Source of the DNA: Bryobacterales bacterium
GTDB taxonomy: Bacteria; Acidobacteriota; Terriglobia; Bryobacterales; Bryobacteraceae
Direction: 5' to 3'
DNA length: 5,977 nucleotides
Assembly: GCA_016880505.1 (NCBI GenBank)
Contig: JAEHDI010001204.1
Coordinates: 1-5,977 of the forward strand
Position 1 is the first letter of the stretch. The number at the start of each line of letters is the position of its first letter. The notes beneath the pieces were generated by a model that did not search any database, was not told the origin of the DNA, and saw nothing but the letters and a program-made list of their open reading frames with translations. The translations under genes and the position numbers were made by a program. Below are positions 4,923-5,977 of this stretch, piece by piece.

Positions 4923-5977
4923 ATGGGTTGGATGGAGTTGTACCGCTCCAAAGTCAAGACAGCCGACGAAGCACTGGCGGTGGTGAGTTCCGGCGATCGC
5001 GTGTACATTCATCAGGGCTGCCAGGAGCCGGAGGATCTGGTGGCGGCGATGGTGCGGCGCGCCCCCGAATTAAGGGACGTGGAGGTGCTTCACCTCGCCA
5101 CGATGGGCACCGCAGACTATTCCAAGCCGGAATACGAGGGCCACTTCCGGCACAACTCGTTCTTCATCGGGAGCAATGTTCGTCAGGCCGCACAGGAAGG
5201 GAGGGCGGATTATATCCCGGTCTTCCTGCACGAGATCGAGGGGCTGTTTCTGAACGGTGCGCTCCCGATCGACGTGGCCCTCATCCAGTGCTGCCCTCCG
5301 GATGACTACGGCTACATGAGCCTCGGCACCGGCATCGACGTGACGCTGACTGCGGCGAAACACGCGCGTCACTTGATCGTGGAGGTGAACGATCAGTCGC
5401 CACGGACTCTGGGAGACGCCTTCCTCCACGTCTCAAACGCTGACACGATCGTAGAGGCGTCCCACCCGCTGGCCGAGTATAAAATGCAGAAAATCACCGA
5501 CGTCCACCGGGCGATCGCCGGACACGTGGCGAACCTGATTCCCGACGGCGCGACCCTGCAAACCGGCATCGGAGGGATCCCGGACGCGGTGCTGGCGAAT
5601 CTACGCAACCACCGTGACCTCGGCGTGCATGCGGAGATGTTCTCCGACGGGGTGATCGATCTGATTCAAAGAGGCGTCATCAACAACGAGCGGAAAACCA
5701 TTCACCCGCATAAGGTGATCGCGGGGTTCGTGCTGGGCACCAAGGTTCTTTTCGACTTCATCCACGACAATCCGATCTTCGAGTTTCACCCCACCGCGTA
5801 CACGAACGACCCCTTCATCATCGCCCAGAACGACCGGATGGTGGCGATCAACTCGGCGATCGAGGTGGACCTGACCGGCCAAGTCTGCTCCGACTCGATC
5901 GGCCATCTGCTGTACAGCGGCATCGGAGGCCAGGTGGATTTCGTTCGCGGCGCGGCGCGCTCGAAAGGCGGCTTGCC
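4923..5977 (+). CDS. Acetyl-CoA hydrolase/transferase family CoA-transferase (4-hydroxybutyrate CoA-transferase-like), 3' end outside window
   Basis: The frame is open from ATG 4923 to the window end, showing 351 residues of a family usually about 430-440 long. These enzymes move CoA between acyl-CoA and a free acid through a glutamyl-CoA intermediate. It begins MGWMELYRSK, then ADEAL and SGDRVYIHQG, like Clostridium AbfT. EVNDQSPRTLGDAFLHVS (154-171), QTGIGGIP (213-220, CoA-binding loop), HAEMFSDGVIDL (236-247) and GGQVDFVRGAARSKGG (335-350) are all family signatures. Glu238 in HAEM sits at the position of the catalytic glutamate reported for 4-hydroxybutyrate CoA-transferase. It is cytosolic, with no signal peptide. 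It follows the dehydrogenase gene by 17 nt, suggesting joint use in catabolism of an amino acid or a derived carboxylate. Acetate, propionate, butyrate or 4-hydroxybutyrate are all possible acceptors. The family call is firm; the substrate is open. Confidence 0.92.
   Translation, partial: MGWMELYRSKVKTADEALAVVSSGDRVYIHQGCQEPEDLVAAMVRRAPELRDVEVLHLATMGTADYSKPEYEGHFRHNSFFIGSNVRQAAQEGRADYIPVFLHEIEGLFLNGALPIDVALIQCCPPDDYGYMSLGTGIDVTLTAAKHARHLIVEVNDQSPRTLGDAFLHVSNADTIVEASHPLAEYKMQKITDVHRAIAGHVANLIPDGATLQTGIGGIPDAVLANLRNHRDLGVHAEMFSDGVIDLIQRGVINNERKTIHPHKVIAGFVLGTKVLFDFIHDNPIFEFHPTAYTNDPFIIAQNDRMVAINSAIEVDLTGQVCSDSIGHLLYSGIGGQVDFVRGAARSKGGL

Noticed and set aside
1..5977. Search for mobile elements, tRNA/rRNA genes, CRISPR arrays and long direct repeats
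   Set aside because: No transposase, terminal repeats, tRNA-like cloverleaf or regularly spaced repeats were seen on reading both strands; the window is almost entirely ordinary coding sequence.

Overview
The window is GC-rich (roughly 60-65%), densely packed bacterial DNA with no RNA gene, mobile element or CRISPR array that I can see. Lineage cannot be proven from the sequence. A lipoprotein followed by a large GT-C-type membrane protein, both ending in the same kind of beta-rich domain, together with high GC, reminds me of Acidobacteriota (Solibacter/Bryobacter-like). This is a weak inference from recall.

Region 1 (2-3422, + strand) looks like one transcription unit of three overlapping genes. 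The first is the C-terminal half of a molybdopterin-dependent oxidoreductase, cut off at the window's left edge. It overlaps by 13 nt a predicted 181-aa lipoprotein, which overlaps by 4 nt (ATGA) a 622-aa polytopic membrane protein resembling GT-C (dolichyl-phosphate-mannose / ArnT-like) glycosyltransferases. The lipoprotein and the last ~115 residues of the membrane protein appear to carry related beta-rich domains. This within-operon domain kinship is the most interesting observation here.

Region 2 (3427-3660, - strand) is a 77-aa cytosolic protein with a Cys-Asp-Asp-Cys motif in a small helical domain of the DUF1858 / DUF542 (ScdA N-terminal) type. It converges on the membrane-protein gene with only 4 nt between stop codons. 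It diverges from region 3 across a 108-bp spacer that holds a candidate sigma70-type promoter and a short inverted repeat.

Region 3 (3769-5977, + strand) holds an alanine-dehydrogenase-family NAD enzyme and, 17 nt downstream, a CoA-transferase of the 4-hydroxybutyrate / acetate CoA-transferase family that runs off the right edge. The dehydrogenase keeps the known substrate and catalytic residues but has an altered loop after the conserved Asn300 and a cysteine-rich C-terminus. The pair suggests amino-acid or amino-acid-derived carboxylate catabolism: deamination to a 2-oxo acid with NADH formation, and acyl-CoA/acid exchange. The true substrates are not shown by the sequence.
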